Source: Methanosarcina sp. MTP4
GTDB taxonomy: Archaea > Halobacteriota > Methanosarcinia > Methanosarcinales > Methanosarcinaceae
Length of the DNA stretch: 64,000 nucleotides
Direction: 5' to 3'
Assembly: GCF_000970045.1 (NCBI RefSeq)
Contig: NZ_CP009505.1
Coordinates: 3,992,808 to 4,056,807 of the forward strand
The notes under the pieces are model-generated. The model had not been told where the DNA came from, did not search any database, and saw nothing but the letters and a program-made list of their open reading frames with translations. Numbering within the stretch: position 1 is the stretch's first letter; each line of letters opens with the position of its first letter. Position numbers and translations under genes: made by a program. Shown piece after piece: positions 34,794 through 44,279 of this stretch.

Positions 34794-34850
34794 GAGATTG
34801 ATTTTAACGAGATTGATTTTAACGAGATTGATTTTAACGAGATTGATTTC
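34794..34850. repeat. 15-bp tandem repeat
   Basis: Unit GAGATTGATTTTAAC at 34794, 34809, 34824 and (partial) 34839, followed by two copies of TTTCAGATTCTACACAAA (34848-34882), in the 298-nt spacer ahead of the radical-SAM-like gene. Confidence 0.9.
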
Positions 34851-34936
34851 AGATTCTACACAAATTTCAGATTCTACACAAAATATCCGGTAGGAGAAAA
34901 ACACCAGGCCTGCCAGATCAGGATTTGTGATTAAAA

Positions 34937-36190
34937 ATGACTCCTGAGAAAAACAACACAGAGGAAATTAGTGGAGTGGAAATTCCTGCCAATGGAAAAT
35001 CCATTGAAATCCTCTCGGTCCCCGGGCTCCGGGTCAACCTTCAACATGCAAAGAACCCTCTCAGAGGAGATTTCCTGGAACTTACTGCCAGCGGGACCCT
35101 GAAAGCCGCATGTTCCCCTATCCTCAAGAAAATCAACTCCCGCCTGCGAGAGGAAAAGCCCGCTCTTGTCAGGGAAGACCACGTAATCGCCTCAGCCTGG
35201 CTGCCCCCGATTCCTGGCCCTGCGTTCAAAAGGCTGCTCTATGCCGAGATGCAGATCGCTATCGGGAAATACATCCCGGAAACCGTTTCCATCGAGCTGA
35301 CCCGCCAGAACAGTGCAAGGTATTCCCCGGGAACTAATGAGGACGAACTGGATATCGGAACCCTCAAAAGAGTGATCGACGAAGCCCTTGACCTTGGCAC
35401 GTTCATCATCACGTTTACGGAAAACGACCCCCTGCTCAGGGAGGAGGTCTTCGAGCTTATCGAGTACGTGGACAAAAAACGCGCAATCGTGAATAGTTCC
35501 ACCTGGGGAACAGACTTTTCAAAAGAAACCGCCCGCCACCTGAAAGATGCCGGACTCCATGCCCTGATGGTTGGGGTCTACTCCACGGACCCGGCAAAAC
35601 ACGACGCTACCAGGAAAGCCAGTGGGGCGTACGAAAGGGCAGTATCGGCCATCAAAACGGCTCTTGACACCGAACTCATGGTCGCCATGACAACGCACGC
35701 TTCTCCCTCAAACATGCAGGAGCTTCCGGCCCTCTATGCCCTTGCATCGGAACTCGGGGTGCAGGAATTCTCGGTCTGGGAAGCCATGCCAAAAGCCGGA
35801 GAAAATGCAGGAGAAAAACCCCTTGTTTCCGACGAGAACAGGAGAGCCATCCTTGAGATGTACGAGCGGATCAATGCCAGCCCGAAAGGTCCCCGGATGT
35901 TTGCAAACACCTACTTTGAGGGGCAAATGCTGGGTGCCATGGCAGGCAGGCGCTGGATGCATGTCACTGCAGACGGAGATGTAAAGCCGAGTCCGTACCC
36001 TCCATTTAAGTTCGGAAACGTCAAAGAAGAACCTTTGAAAGACATCTGGCAGAGGATCAGGAGCTACCCTTATTTCCAGAGGCAAAAGAACTTAAGCCCC
36101 ATGCACGACCCGGAATTCCTGGAATTTGTTGACAGGATCCCTGCCGGAGCAAAGCTTCCTTATGAGTTTGAAAAAGTTTACAGGCGTTAA
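34937..36190 (+). CDS. Radical-SAM/SPASM-like protein lacking cluster cysteines
   Basis: 417 residues with the layout of a SPASM-type radical-SAM enzyme: an N-terminal presequence, a TIM-barrel-like core (about 115-330) and a C-terminal auxiliary domain (about 340-395). The place where CxxxCxxC should follow IELTR reads QNSARYSPG (124-132), and the SPASM-like stretch DGDVKPSPYPPFKFGN (347-361) has Ser where cysteine is expected. The only cysteine in the protein is C59. It therefore cannot bind the SAM-cleaving 4Fe-4S cluster. The frame is intact, so it is probably a pseudoenzyme or a repurposed fold. Substrate and partners unknown; trpS follows 430 nt later. Confidence 0.8.
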   Translation: MTPEKNNTEEISGVEIPANGKSIEILSVPGLRVNLQHAKNPLRGDFLELTASGTLKAACSPILKKINSRLREEKPALVREDHVIASAWLPPIPGPAFKRLLYAEMQIAIGKYIPETVSIELTRQNSARYSPGTNEDELDIGTLKRVIDEALDLGTFIITFTENDPLLREEVFELIEYVDKKRAIVNSSTWGTDFSKETARHLKDAGLHALMVGVYSTDPAKHDATRKASGAYERAVSAIKTALDTELMVAMTTHASPSNMQELPALYALASELGVQEFSVWEAMPKAGENAGEKPLVSDENRRAILEMYERINASPKGPRMFANTYFEGQMLGAMAGRRWMHVTADGDVKPSPYPPFKFGNVKEEPLKDIWQRIRSYPYFQRQKNLSPMHDPEFLEFVDRIPAGAKLPYEFEKVYRR

Positions 36191-36260
36191 ACGTTTTCGG
36201 GGACTGCCCGACCATCCTTTTTTTAAAAGAGTCTTTGTGCTCCCGATGCCCTCCGACTTT

Positions 36261-36388
36261 ACCGGGTTCATCCGAATTTATCAGAATTTACCGGTTTCAT
36301 CCGAATTTATCAGAATTTACCGGTTTCATCCGAATTTATCAGAATTTACCGGTTTCATCCGAATTTATCAGAATTTACCGGTTTCATA
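36261..36388. repeat. 29-bp tandem repeat, about four copies
   Basis: CCGAATTTATCAGAATTTAC recurs at 36272, 36301, 36330 and 36359 with an exact 29-bp period and almost no divergence. The unit is not a multiple of three, so it is non-coding. It lies in the 432-nt spacer between the radical-SAM-like gene and trpS; nothing else is seen there. Confidence 0.97.
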
Positions 36389-36622
36389 TGGATTTTCCTT
36401 CCTTGAGGCAGGAGCTTCGTTTCCAATGTGTATTCCGGTGCCAGGTTATCCGGAGATAAACATTTACATATGAGCAGGTATTTTTAAAGAGCGTTTCAAT
36501 TGAAACATGAATTTACATCCTAATTGAAATTCAGAAGAAATAAACTAATTAAGATTCAGCAAGAAAAAGCTGGCTGCCCTGAGGCAACTGATTCAGGAAA
36601 CCAGCATCCACTGAGGGACTTT

Positions 36623-37936
36623 ATGGATACGAAACTTGACCCCTGGAGTTCAAACGACATTACTGACTATTCCAAGTTATTCGAAGAATTCGGGATTTCC
36701 CCCTTCGAGACCGTGCTTCCGGAAATCCCTTCCCCGCACATGTATATGCGGAGAAAAGTCATCTTCGGGCACCGCGACTACGAACAGATTGCACAGGCTA
36801 TGCGGACAGGTGCCCCATTTTCGGTCATGGACGGCTTTATGCCCTCGGGCAAGGTCCACCTGGGACACAAGATGGTCATGGACCAGATAGTCTGGCACCA
36901 GGAACAGGGCGCAGATGCCTTTGTCGGGATCGCGGACAGGGAAGCGTATTCCGTGCGCGGTTTTTCCTGGCAGAAGTGCAGGGATATAGGGGTCGAAGAA
37001 TATATCCTGAGCCTGATCGCCCTCGGATTCAAGCCTGACGGCCTTATCTACTTCCAGTCCGGGTGCGAAAGTGTCAAGGACCTGGCATTCGAACTCGGCT
37101 CAAAGGTCAATTTTTCGGAACTGAGCGCTATCTACGGTTTTTCAGGGGAAACAAACCTCTCCCACATGCTCAGCGTGGCAACCCAGGCTGCAGACATCCT
37201 CCAGCCCGAGCTCGAAGAGTTTGGAGGCCCTAAACCCGTGGTCGTACCCGTGGGCCCGGACCAGGACCCCCACCTCAGGCTAACCAGGGGCCTGGCAGGC
37301 AAGATGAACATGTTCAGGATTGAGGAGCGGGAAGACAGTAAGACCGGCAGGCCGTACCTGAGCGTCCGGGGAAAAGCCGCTTCAAAAGAAGCTCTGAAAG
37401 AGCTAAAGAAACGCATCCCTGGAAAGGTTAAACTCTATGAAGCGCACGTTGATGTGCTCGAATTTTCCAACCGGGCAGGGCTTGAGGAAATCGTTCGGAA
37501 CGTAGCCCTGGAATTCGGAGGCTATGCCTTTATACCCCCAGCTTCCACCTACCACCGTTTCATGAGCGGGCTGCAGGGCGGGAAGATGTCGAGCAGCATC
37601 CCGGAGAGTCACATCGCCCTCACGGACGCCCCGAAGGATGGGGCAAAGAAAGTCAAGCGGGCAAAAACCGGCGGCTGCGTAACCCTTGAAGAGCAGAAGA
37701 AACTGGGCGGGAAACCCGACGAGTGCTCGGTCTTCGAACTGATGCTCTTCCACCTGCTCGAAGACGACAAAGAGCTGCTGGAGATCAGGGAAGAATGCCT
37801 CTCAGGGGAGCGGATGTGCGGCTCTTGTAAACAGCTGGCTTCCGAACTCATGCACGACTTCCTCAAAGAGCACCAGGAAAAGCGGGAACTTGCCCGGGAA
37901 CAGCTCGATGAGTACGGGATAATGTACAAAAAATAA
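36623..37936 (+). CDS. trpS: Tryptophanyl-tRNA synthetase
   Basis: Class I synthetase, 437 residues, archaeal/eukaryal type. HIGH-type motif HLGH (79-82, within [10 protein letters not shown]) and KMSSS (321-325). [16 protein letters not shown] marks the tryptophan and ATP pocket. The start is the ATG at 36623 with GAGGGA upstream; an in-frame extension to 36524 lacks a ribosome-binding site. The C-terminal [16 protein letters not shown] region binds the anticodon. It is followed by another synthetase gene, pheS. Confidence 0.97.
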   Translation: MDTKLDPWSSNDITDYSKLFEEFGISPFETVLPEIPSPHMYMRRKVIFGHRDYEQIAQAMRTGAPFSVMDGFMPSGKVHLGHKMVMDQIVWHQEQGADAFVGIADREAYSVRGFSWQKCRDIGVEEYILSLIALGFKPDGLIYFQSGCESVKDLAFELGSKVNFSELSAIYGFSGETNLSHMLSVATQAADILQPELEEFGGPKPVVVPVGPDQDPHLRLTRGLAGKMNMFRIEEREDSKTGRPYLSVRGKAASKEALKELKKRIPGKVKLYEAHVDVLEFSNRAGLEEIVRNVALEFGGYAFIPPASTYHRFMSGLQGGKMSSSIPESHIALTDAPKDGAKKVKRAKTGGCVTLEEQKKLGGKPDECSVFELMLFHLLEDDKELLEIREECLSGERMCGSCKQLASELMHDFLKEHQEKRELAREQLDEYGIMYKK

Positions 37937-38021
37937 AACTACTGGATTATACTATACATATCAGGATTTAAACTAAGGATTTAAACTATGGTCCCGGACG
38001 TAAATATTTACACTTACTTTA

Positions 38022-38102
38022 TAACCACGGAAGACACAGAAAACACGGAAGAATTGTGCCCCTATTTCCTTTATTCCGTGTTTTCCGTGCTTTCTGTGGT
38101 TA
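38022..38102. repeat. Long imperfect inverted repeat
   Basis: Left arm from TAACCACGGAAGACACAG (38022) through ACACGGAAGAA and right arm ending CTTTCTGTGGTTA (38102) form a hairpin of about 32 bp with a few mismatches and an 18-nt loop. The (A)CCACxGAxxACACxGA theme recurs, much degraded, at 41738-41770 and 44880-44920. It resembles dispersed repeat DNA. The spacer 37937-38209 has no gene. Confidence 0.85.
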
Positions 38103-38209
38103 AACTTTCACTTGAGATTTGTGAAGGAATTCGGGTCCTTGACTATAAAGATTTAAACTAAAGATTTACTCAGGATTTATTCAAGATTATATCAGGATGT
38201 GATCAAAAC

Positions 38210-39688
38210 ATGAGTGCCCAGGACAATCTCACAATCAACGAGAAGAAGGTCTTACTCGCCCTCCAGGAACTCGGGTCCGCTGCTCCCGGGGAACTGGAAG
38301 AAAAATCAGGGCTGCAGGTAGATGCAGCAATGCAGGCGGCCTTCCTGCTCGAGGAAAAGGGACTTGCATCCGTTTCCGAAAAAGTGCTCGAGCGCTATGC
38401 CCTTACCGGGGAAGGAGAGACTTACGTCGAAACCGGGCTTCCGGAACGCCAGATAGTCGACTCCCTCAAAAGCCCGACCCCCCTTGACGAGTTAAAGAGC
38501 CGCTTTTCCCCGAAAATGGTGGGAATCGCAACAGGCTGGCTTGTTAGGAAAGGCTGGGCAAAGATCGAAGAAGGCGTAATGGTCCCTTCAGGGAAAGCCC
38601 CTGCCGGAAAGGACGAAGCCATCCTTGCCGCCTTCGGAGGCGAAGCAAAGACCCTTGAGGAACTTTCAGCCGACGCAAAGGTAGTAAAGGACCTTCTCAA
38701 GAGGAAAATCGTCACAAAGCACGAAGAAAAGTTCCGGACCGTTGCAATCACGGATGCCGGCACTGCCCTTGCGGCAGAAGGCCTTGTCCTGGAAGAGGAA
38801 ATCGCCCAGATCACATCCGACTTACTCAAGAGCGGGGCCTGGAAAGGCAAGAAATTCAGACCTTACAGGCTTGACATAAAACCAAAACCCCTCTACGGGG
38901 CCAAGGTCCACCCCTACCGCCGCCTTATCGAGCAGATGCGGCAGATCTTCCTGGAAATGGGCTTTACCGAGATCAAGGGAGATGTAATCCAGAGCTCCTT
39001 CTGGAACTTCGATGCCCTCTTCCAGCCTCAGGACCACCCCGCCCGGGACATGCAGGACACCTTCCACCTGGGCAGCAAGACCCCACTCCCTTCCGAATAT
39101 GCCGACAAGGTAGGGGAAATGCACGAATGCGGAGGGGACATCGACTCCTGCGGCTGGAAGGGAAAATGGGACAGGGAACTTCCAAAAAAGAACGTGCTCA
39201 GGACCCACACGACCGCAGTCACCATCAAGTACCTGGCAGACAACCCCGAACCTCCCGTGAAAGCCTTCTGCATTGACCGGGCCTACCGCAGGGAGACCAT
39301 CGACCCAACCCATACCCCCGAGTTCGAACAGCTCGAAGGCGTGGTCATGGACAAAGACATGTCCTTTGCCGACCTCCTGGGCCTGCTTGCCGAATTCTAC
39401 CACAGGATGGGCTTCGAAGAAGTCCGCTTCCGCCCCGGCTACTTCCCCTACACCGAACCCAGTGTCGAACCCGAAGTCTACGTGGACGGCCTCGGCTGGG
39501 TGGAACTCGGAGGCGCCGGTGTCTTCAGGAAAGAAGTCACAGAACCCTTCGGGATCAAGGAACCCGTCCTTGCCTGGGGGCTCGGGGTCAGCAGGGTAGC
39601 CATGCTGAAACTGGGACTCAAGGACCTGCGGCTGCTCTACCAGTCCGACCTCGACTGGCTCAGGAAGAGCGAAGTCTGCAGGATCTGA
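38210..39688 (+). CDS. pheS: Phenylalanyl-tRNA synthetase alpha subunit
   Basis: Catalytic subunit of the heterotetrameric PheRS. 492 residues of the archaeal type: N-terminal winged-helix DNA-binding-like domains (about 1-200) and a class II core with [22 protein letters not shown] split over motif 1-2, [28 protein letters not shown], and the motif 3 [18 protein letters not shown]...[13 protein letters not shown]. pheT is not in the adjacent sequence. The ATG at 38210 follows a TATCAGGATGTGATC region. Confidence 0.97.
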   Translation: MSAQDNLTINEKKVLLALQELGSAAPGELEEKSGLQVDAAMQAAFLLEEKGLASVSEKVLERYALTGEGETYVETGLPERQIVDSLKSPTPLDELKSRFSPKMVGIATGWLVRKGWAKIEEGVMVPSGKAPAGKDEAILAAFGGEAKTLEELSADAKVVKDLLKRKIVTKHEEKFRTVAITDAGTALAAEGLVLEEEIAQITSDLLKSGAWKGKKFRPYRLDIKPKPLYGAKVHPYRRLIEQMRQIFLEMGFTEIKGDVIQSSFWNFDALFQPQDHPARDMQDTFHLGSKTPLPSEYADKVGEMHECGGDIDSCGWKGKWDRELPKKNVLRTHTTAVTIKYLADNPEPPVKAFCIDRAYRRETIDPTHTPEFEQLEGVVMDKDMSFADLLGLLAEFYHRMGFEEVRFRPGYFPYTEPSVEPEVYVDGLGWVELGGAGVFRKEVTEPFGIKEPVLAWGLGVSRVAMLKLGLKDLRLLYQSDLDWLRKSEVCRI

Positions 39689-39753
39689 AGACAGACTCCA
39701 ATCCTAAAAACAAAGTTCAAATCAAACGTCAAACCAAACTTCAAATAAAACTC

Positions 39754-39790
39754 GCCTGCCCCTTATAGCAGGCAAATTTTTCTTTTTTGA
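39754..39790 (+). terminator. pheS terminator
   Basis: GCCTGC (39754-39759) and GCAGGC (39768-39773) around CCTTATA-type loop, followed by AAATTTTTCTTTTTT. Confidence 0.85.
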
Positions 39791-39908
39791 TACAGACAAA
39801 AAATCCGTAATCTATCCTTCAATTAACCCTTGAAACCCTTTTTTGACTTGCTTTTCAGGTACCGGCACTCTCACCGGTCACCTGCGACCGGCCTTTTCCA
39901 AAAAGGAC

Positions 39909-40098
39909 ATTTGAATAACTAAAAAGTATATCCCAGTGACTGAAAGAGGGCATTCAAATGATCAAAAAGTGTATCCCAGTGACTGAAGAAGGGTATTCAG
40001 ATGACTAAAAAATGCACCCCAATGACTGGAGAAGGGGATTCGGATAATCAAAAAGTATAGCCAGATAACTGAAGAGGGGGATTCGGAAAATCTAAAAA
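39909..40098. repeat. 43-bp tandem repeat, about 4.4 copies
   Basis: Successive units with the core CAAAAAGTATATCCCAGTGA and a GAAGAGGG(G)ATTCGG tail recur with a 43-bp period, diverging about 15-25% from each other. They lie 140 nt ahead of the MFS gene. Together with 39791-39908, which holds an ACCGG/CCGGT hairpin, they fill a 550-nt spacer with no gene. Confidence 0.9.
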
Positions 40099-40238
40099 TT
40101 TAACCTGAAAGAGACTCCCCGGATCTGATGAAAAAAATGATCCAACGAAGTGTCCTGAGGATCAAGGAGTGAATTACCTTCCGGGCAAATTGCCTTTCAG
40201 GTAAACTGTTATCTGGGGAAAACGAGAAATATTAGCTG

Positions 40239-41657
40239 ATGAAGGGGGAAAAGGGGAAGATTCCTGAGGACACGCAGGAAAAGGTCTTGGAGAACACTTT
40301 AGAGGAAAACATAGAGAAGGACCCTGAAGGCATTCCGAAAACCCCTACCGGGGAAAAAGTATCCCTACTCCCTCTCCTGACGGTCAACTTCATAGGGACA
40401 CTGGGGTTCAGCATCGTTTTGCCCTTCCTTGTATTCCTCGTTGAAAGGCTCGGGGGAAACGCCTTCATTTACGGACTTGTCAGCTCAATGTACCCTGCCT
40501 TCCAGCTGATCGGGGCTCCGATCCTTGGCAGGTGGTCCGACATCTACGGGAGGAAAAAAGTCCTGCTTTTGAGCCAGGTGGGAACCCTGCTGTCCTGGAT
40601 AATCTTCCTCGCCGCCCTCTTTTTGCCGCTTACCACTCTTCTGGAAGTGGATTCGGAGATTCTGGGGGCTTTTGTCTTAACCCTGCCCCTTGCAGTGCTT
40701 TTTCTTGCCAGGGCTTTTGACGGGCTTACCGGGGGAAACGTCTCTGTTGCCAATGCCTACCTTGCAGACGTAACCGAAGAAAAGGACCGGAACCGGAACT
40801 TCGGGAAAATGTCCATTTCCAGCAATCTGGGCTTCATCGTAGGGCCCGCCCTTGCAGGGCTTTTGAGCGTTACAATGTATGGGGAAATAATGCCGGTGCT
40901 TGGAGCCGTAATCATTTCCATTATCGGGACCCTGCTGATAGTCTTCTACGTCCCGGAATCCAGGGAATGTTCCCTTGCCGGCCCGGGGGAACCGAAGAGC
41001 GAGAGAACAAAAAGCGTAAGAAAGGCCTTCGGATATCAGATAAAGGAATGCGGCACCGCCCGGAAAATTAAAAAACCGGGATTCAGGGAAGTCCTCAGGC
41101 TTCCTCACATCCCCTACATGATGGGGCTTTACTTCCTGATCTTTCTCGGGTTCAACCTCTTCTACACAGCATTTCCCCTGCACGCAATTACAGTCCTGGA
41201 CTGGGACATTGCGGAAATGGGAATATACTTTACGGTCCTCAGCGCTCTGCTTGTGTTTGTGCAGGGACCTGTGCTTTCCAGGGCTTCGAAAAGGTATTCC
41301 GACGCCACCCTCATAATCTTCGGAAGCCTGATGCTGGGCACGAACTTTATGCTGCTGATTCCCGGAAACCTCTTCCTGACCTATCTTGCAGCCGGGTTTT
41401 TTGCCCTGGGAGACGGGCTCATGTGGCCCTCCTTCCTCTCCATGATTTCAAAACTTGCAGGAAGACAGTACCAGGGAACCGTACAGGGTTTTGCAAGCAG
41501 TTTCGGAAGCCTTGCCAGCATAACAGGGCTAATCCTGGGAGGGCTTTTATACGAAATGCTCGCAGGAACTTCCTTTTTGATCGCAGCCCTGATCATTTAT
41601 TTCGTGTTTTTGCTCACCTTCAGGTTGCGGATCTTTGAAAAAAGCCTCAGGACTTAA
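40239..41657 (+). CDS. MFS transporter, TetA-like
   Basis: 472 residues: a charged cytosolic N-terminus (~45 residues) and twelve predicted membrane helices with a central loop of about 65 residues (ESRECSLAGPGEPKSE...). The motif-A-like GRWSDIYGRKKVLLLSQ between helices 2 and 3, and VSVANAYLADVTEEKDRNRNFG, are typical of drug/H+ antiporters. Substrate not predictable. The ATG at 40239 lies in a purine-rich stretch without a clear ribosome-binding site; a later start before KVSLLPLLTV is possible. Confidence 0.88.
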   Translation: MKGEKGKIPEDTQEKVLENTLEENIEKDPEGIPKTPTGEKVSLLPLLTVNFIGTLGFSIVLPFLVFLVERLGGNAFIYGLVSSMYPAFQLIGAPILGRWSDIYGRKKVLLLSQVGTLLSWIIFLAALFLPLTTLLEVDSEILGAFVLTLPLAVLFLARAFDGLTGGNVSVANAYLADVTEEKDRNRNFGKMSISSNLGFIVGPALAGLLSVTMYGEIMPVLGAVIISIIGTLLIVFYVPESRECSLAGPGEPKSERTKSVRKAFGYQIKECGTARKIKKPGFREVLRLPHIPYMMGLYFLIFLGFNLFYTAFPLHAITVLDWDIAEMGIYFTVLSALLVFVQGPVLSRASKRYSDATLIIFGSLMLGTNFMLLIPGNLFLTYLAAGFFALGDGLMWPSFLSMISKLAGRQYQGTVQGFASSFGSLASITGLILGGLLYEMLAGTSFLIAALIIYFVFLLTFRLRIFEKSLRT

Positions 41658-41706
41658 CACGGGAAGAAGACTTTGAACCTGCAATAAGTTCAAAATAGTT
41701 CGTAAT

Positions 41707-41770
41707 TTTAGGCAAACTTTTATGTTTTTAACACAAAGAATTGCAAATAGAAACACAAAGAAACACAGAG
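41707..41770 (+). repeat. Upstream segment of duplicated locus, copy A
   Basis: TTTTATGTTTTTA-ACACAAAGAATTGCAAA and flanks match 44870-44925 with about 80% identity. In copy B the segment is followed directly by the PLDc_N-type gene; in copy A a 150-residue gene stands in between. Confidence 0.75.
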
Positions 41771-41777
41771 GCTTAAT

Positions 41778-42230
41778 ATGAATAACCTTACAAAAGTGCT
41801 CATAGCTCTCTTTCTAATAATAATCTCCGCAGGAATAATCCTGGTAGGTATTAATTATGTCTCTTTTAATTCTTACCATGACGGCGGGTATGCTGAGCAG
41901 GAAGTAACTGTTTGGGGAGACGAACCCCTCGATGCATTCGTAAGCGAATCCGAAAACTATGAAAACCACTTCGTATTCAGCTATATCCCGAGAGACCCGA
42001 ATGCAACCCTTGACTGTTACATGACTTACGAATTCAAGCAGGACGGGAACACTCAGGAAAGTGCAGATAAAAAGCTTTACGAAGGAGTTACGGCATCAGA
42101 CCCAATCGTGCTCGAATTTCCGAGAGAGAAGGGTTCCGAATACGAACTGGATGTCACGATAGAAGATACCGGTGGAGCCATCCTGCACAAAAGTGGGATG
42201 ACAATCTATCCCTCAACACATGGGAACTAA
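41778..42230 (+). CDS. Membrane-anchored extracellular protein of unknown function
   Basis: 150 residues with one N-terminal hydrophobic segment (about 5-27, VLIALFLIIISAGIILVGINYV), either an uncleaved anchor or a signal peptide. The exported part is acidic and beta-rich in appearance (FVFSYIPRDPNATLDCYMTYEF, split by turns) with one NxT sequon. No known family recognised. It is inserted between the two parts of a segment that is contiguous in the duplicate near 44.9 kb, and the PLDc_N-type gene follows 70 nt downstream. Confidence 0.7.
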   Translation: MNNLTKVLIALFLIIISAGIILVGINYVSFNSYHDGGYAEQEVTVWGDEPLDAFVSESENYENHFVFSYIPRDPNATLDCYMTYEFKQDGNTQESADKKLYEGVTASDPIVLEFPREKGSEYELDVTIEDTGGAILHKSGMTIYPSTHGN

Positions 42231-42300
42231 AGCGGAACATGAGGAAAAAACGAAAATATAAAAAAAATAAAATATTTATTCAAATAAAGGACGCCGAAAA

Positions 42301-42534
42301 ATGTTCGAGAATATCCCCCTCAATTTAGTCATTGTCTTCCTCGGCTTCGGACTCATGTACCTGGTCTCTCTGGCCCTCTGGGTCTGGACTCTGGCCGACT
42401 GCCTAAAAAAAGAAACCGATGAAGGGAATACACGGCTGATATGGGTAATAGTTATTGTTTTTACCTACATTATAGGAGCATTTCTTTACTACCTCATCCA
42501 GCGGCCAAAAAGGATTAAGGAGCTTGGGAGATAA
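42301..42534 (+). CDS. PLDc_N-type small membrane protein (copy A)
   Basis: 77 residues, two membrane helices (about 8-30 and 45-66) joined by a short cytosolic loop WTLADCLKKETDEGNTRLIW. This matches the PLDc_N domain that begins cardiolipin synthases but here stands alone. Nearly identical to copy B at 44958, with about 83% identity. Its ribosome-binding site AAAGGACGCCGAAAA is shared too. Function of the stand-alone domain is unknown. Confidence 0.88.
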   Translation: MFENIPLNLVIVFLGFGLMYLVSLALWVWTLADCLKKETDEGNTRLIWVIVIVFTYIIGAFLYYLIQRPKRIKELGR

Positions 42535-42567
42535 AATATCTAAAAGAGCTTCATACAAAAAATACAT

Positions 42568-42942
42568 ATGGAGTATAATTCTAAGAATACAACTATGTTT
42601 GATTATGAAAAAAGATTGTGCTCAGACACAAAATACTTTTTTCTAAATTTTATCTGGATACGTGGAGTGCTTTGTGTACTTCTATATGCAATAAAATCCC
42701 TGAATTCCACCACCTATGGAGATAATATTGAGGTAATGACTAACTCAATAATATCAGTAATATATGAGGGAGTAGAAATTATACTTAATCTTGCTATTCC
42801 TATACCATTTGTAAAATTCAGCTTAGACAAGGCAGAATTTGGATTTGATTTTGTAGCAGGGATCATATTTTTAATAGCATTTGGGATAGCTTCATACTTA
42901 TACCAAAAGCGGAAGCAATCTTATGGGTGGAACTGTTATTAA
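42568..42942 (+). CDS. Small membrane protein, unrecognised
   Basis: 124 residues with about three hydrophobic helices (FFLNFIWIRGVLCVLLYAI; IYEGVEIILNLAIPIPFV; FVAGIIFLIAFGIASYLY). It is markedly more AT-rich than neighbouring genes and has no clear ribosome-binding site, which suggests a recently acquired or decaying gene. It starts 34 nt after the PLDc_N-type gene. Confidence 0.5.
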   Translation: MEYNSKNTTMFDYEKRLCSDTKYFFLNFIWIRGVLCVLLYAIKSLNSTTYGDNIEVMTNSIISVIYEGVEIILNLAIPIPFVKFSLDKAEFGFDFVAGIIFLIAFGIASYLYQKRKQSYGWNCY

Positions 42943-43640
42943 TATCCAAAGTGCTACATCTTTAAACGCTTACATGTCTCATGATATTGAATTACGCGCT
43001 TAATTCAGTATGGTCACAGATTAATCCTACACTCGACCCTGAGACACAATAAAGATGTAAATGCTGTTAGAAGAATCCGATGTTGTAGAAAAATACCCCC
43101 AAGGTCCGAGAATATTTTCCTTTGTCCCGGAAAACGTTTTTCAACCCATCTTTATAAGCGCCTCCGCCAGCTTGGCTGGCGGCGTCTCACAAAAAGAAAT
43201 AAAAAAATAGCTTAAAAAGAATATTTTACAGGTTTTATTTGATTCTGCTTCTGTTTTGTTTGCACACTTGCCGGTTTTTGTGGCTGCTTTTACTTTTTGC
43301 CTTTTCTCTATTTAATCTAGAAAAACCGAGCGCCTTCGGCGCTCGGGGATAAAACAGATATTAATGTAAAATATGTTCTATCCCAAAAGCATTCCACTTT
43401 TTTAATTTATTTTATTGCAATTATATATCGGATACATTCAACTCACAATTATACTTCAATTTCAAGTTTGCTTCATATTATACTTGCCATTTAAAGAAAT
43501 GTTTAAATATCAACAGCTAACGGTCTAATTGTTATATCCCCACTCAAATTATAAATCCTCTTGCCATCGTCATTCCTAATAATTGGCCTGACAGGCACAA
43601 GAAGTGTACAGCTTAGCACTTGAAATCAAAATATGTGCCA
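42943..43640. other. Degraded region with two GC hairpins
   Basis: No intact gene. A perfect hairpin CCGCCAGC-TTG-GCTGGCGG (43164-43182) and another CCGAGCGC-CTTCG-GCGCTCGG (43326-43346) stand out in AT-rich DNA and resemble terminator or insertion-element ends. A short stretch near 43060 could encode NKDVNA, reminiscent of a TnpB C-terminus, but this is too little to call. Confidence 0.5.
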
Positions 43641-43979
43641 GTGTGACGATAGATGCAATGGGTCTTCGCTGTTATGAAGGTACTGAAAATAATTGATTAG
43701 TTATGAAGTAGCCAAACCAAAGATAGAAAAATCAAGCTTGAATATGATTTTCGACTGCAAACATTTCTAAATTTTATACATGTTACTTCGACATTTGGGA
43801 AATGAACGTAAGCCACCCACTCGAAACAGCGAAGAGCCGATATTATATTGGAAGAATCACCAAGTGATGGCGAGGTAGCAAGGTGGATTCTAACCCAACA
43901 CCGTAAAAAAGAAAAAGTTGTGTTGGAAAGGTTGAAAGGCTACATCCAACCATTGAAATGGAGGAGACCACCTTTCATA
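43641..43979 (+). mobile_element. Probable 5' fragment of a group II intron
   Basis: Starts GTGTGACGA (43641), compatible with the GUGYG 5' end of group II introns. It contains two GTTATGAAG motifs (43671, 43702), a GAACGTAAGCCACC-x-CTCGAAAC block like the domain I exon-binding region, GTGATGGCGAGG, and a domain II-like hairpin CCAACAC...GTGTTGG. It stops after GGAGGAGACCACCTTTCATA. No reverse transcriptase and no domain V follow, so this is a truncated remnant. The identification rests on remembered motif layout, not on a search. Confidence 0.5.
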
Positions 43980-43988
43980 CACATAATT

Positions 43989-44279
43989 TTACATTGTTCT
44001 AAATGCGTTTATACTTTGTAGTTCTTTTACATCTGTTGGCGATATCGGAATGACGTCATCAGACGTCTTTAATTTAGATGGAATTCCTCCTTTACTTTTA
44101 TACCCACCTATGGATATGTAGAAATGTTGGTCAAGCCATCTCCCACCACGTCCATATCTTTGAGAACCTCCATACGAACGTATTTGTTCGGCAGTCAAAT
44201 GGGTTTCAAAATCAATCGGTCTTAGATTCCATTCCTCACGGGCTGCTATCGCTTTCTTATCTCTCGTTGTATATGCCAT
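43989..44279 (-). CDS. 96-residue protein of unknown function
   Basis: Leftward gene with a good ribosome-binding site (GAGG, 8 nt before the ATG whose first base is 44279). Hydrophilic, with a Gly/Arg/Tyr-rich middle (YGGSQRYGRGGRWLDQHF) and a KSKGGIPSKLKTSDDV stretch; no membrane segment and no cysteine. Family not recognised. It lies directly beside the group II intron fragment, on the opposite strand, within the plastic 42-45 kb region. Confidence 0.6.
   Translation of the reverse strand: MAYTTRDKKAIAAREEWNLRPIDFETHLTAEQIRSYGGSQRYGRGGRWLDQHFYISIGGYKSKGGIPSKLKTSDDVIPISPTDVKELQSINAFRTM

Noticed and set aside
43040-43100. TnpB (IS200/IS605) C-terminal remnant
   Set aside because: Only an NKDVNA-like hexapeptide in one frame; no CxxC zinc motif or catalytic residues nearby.
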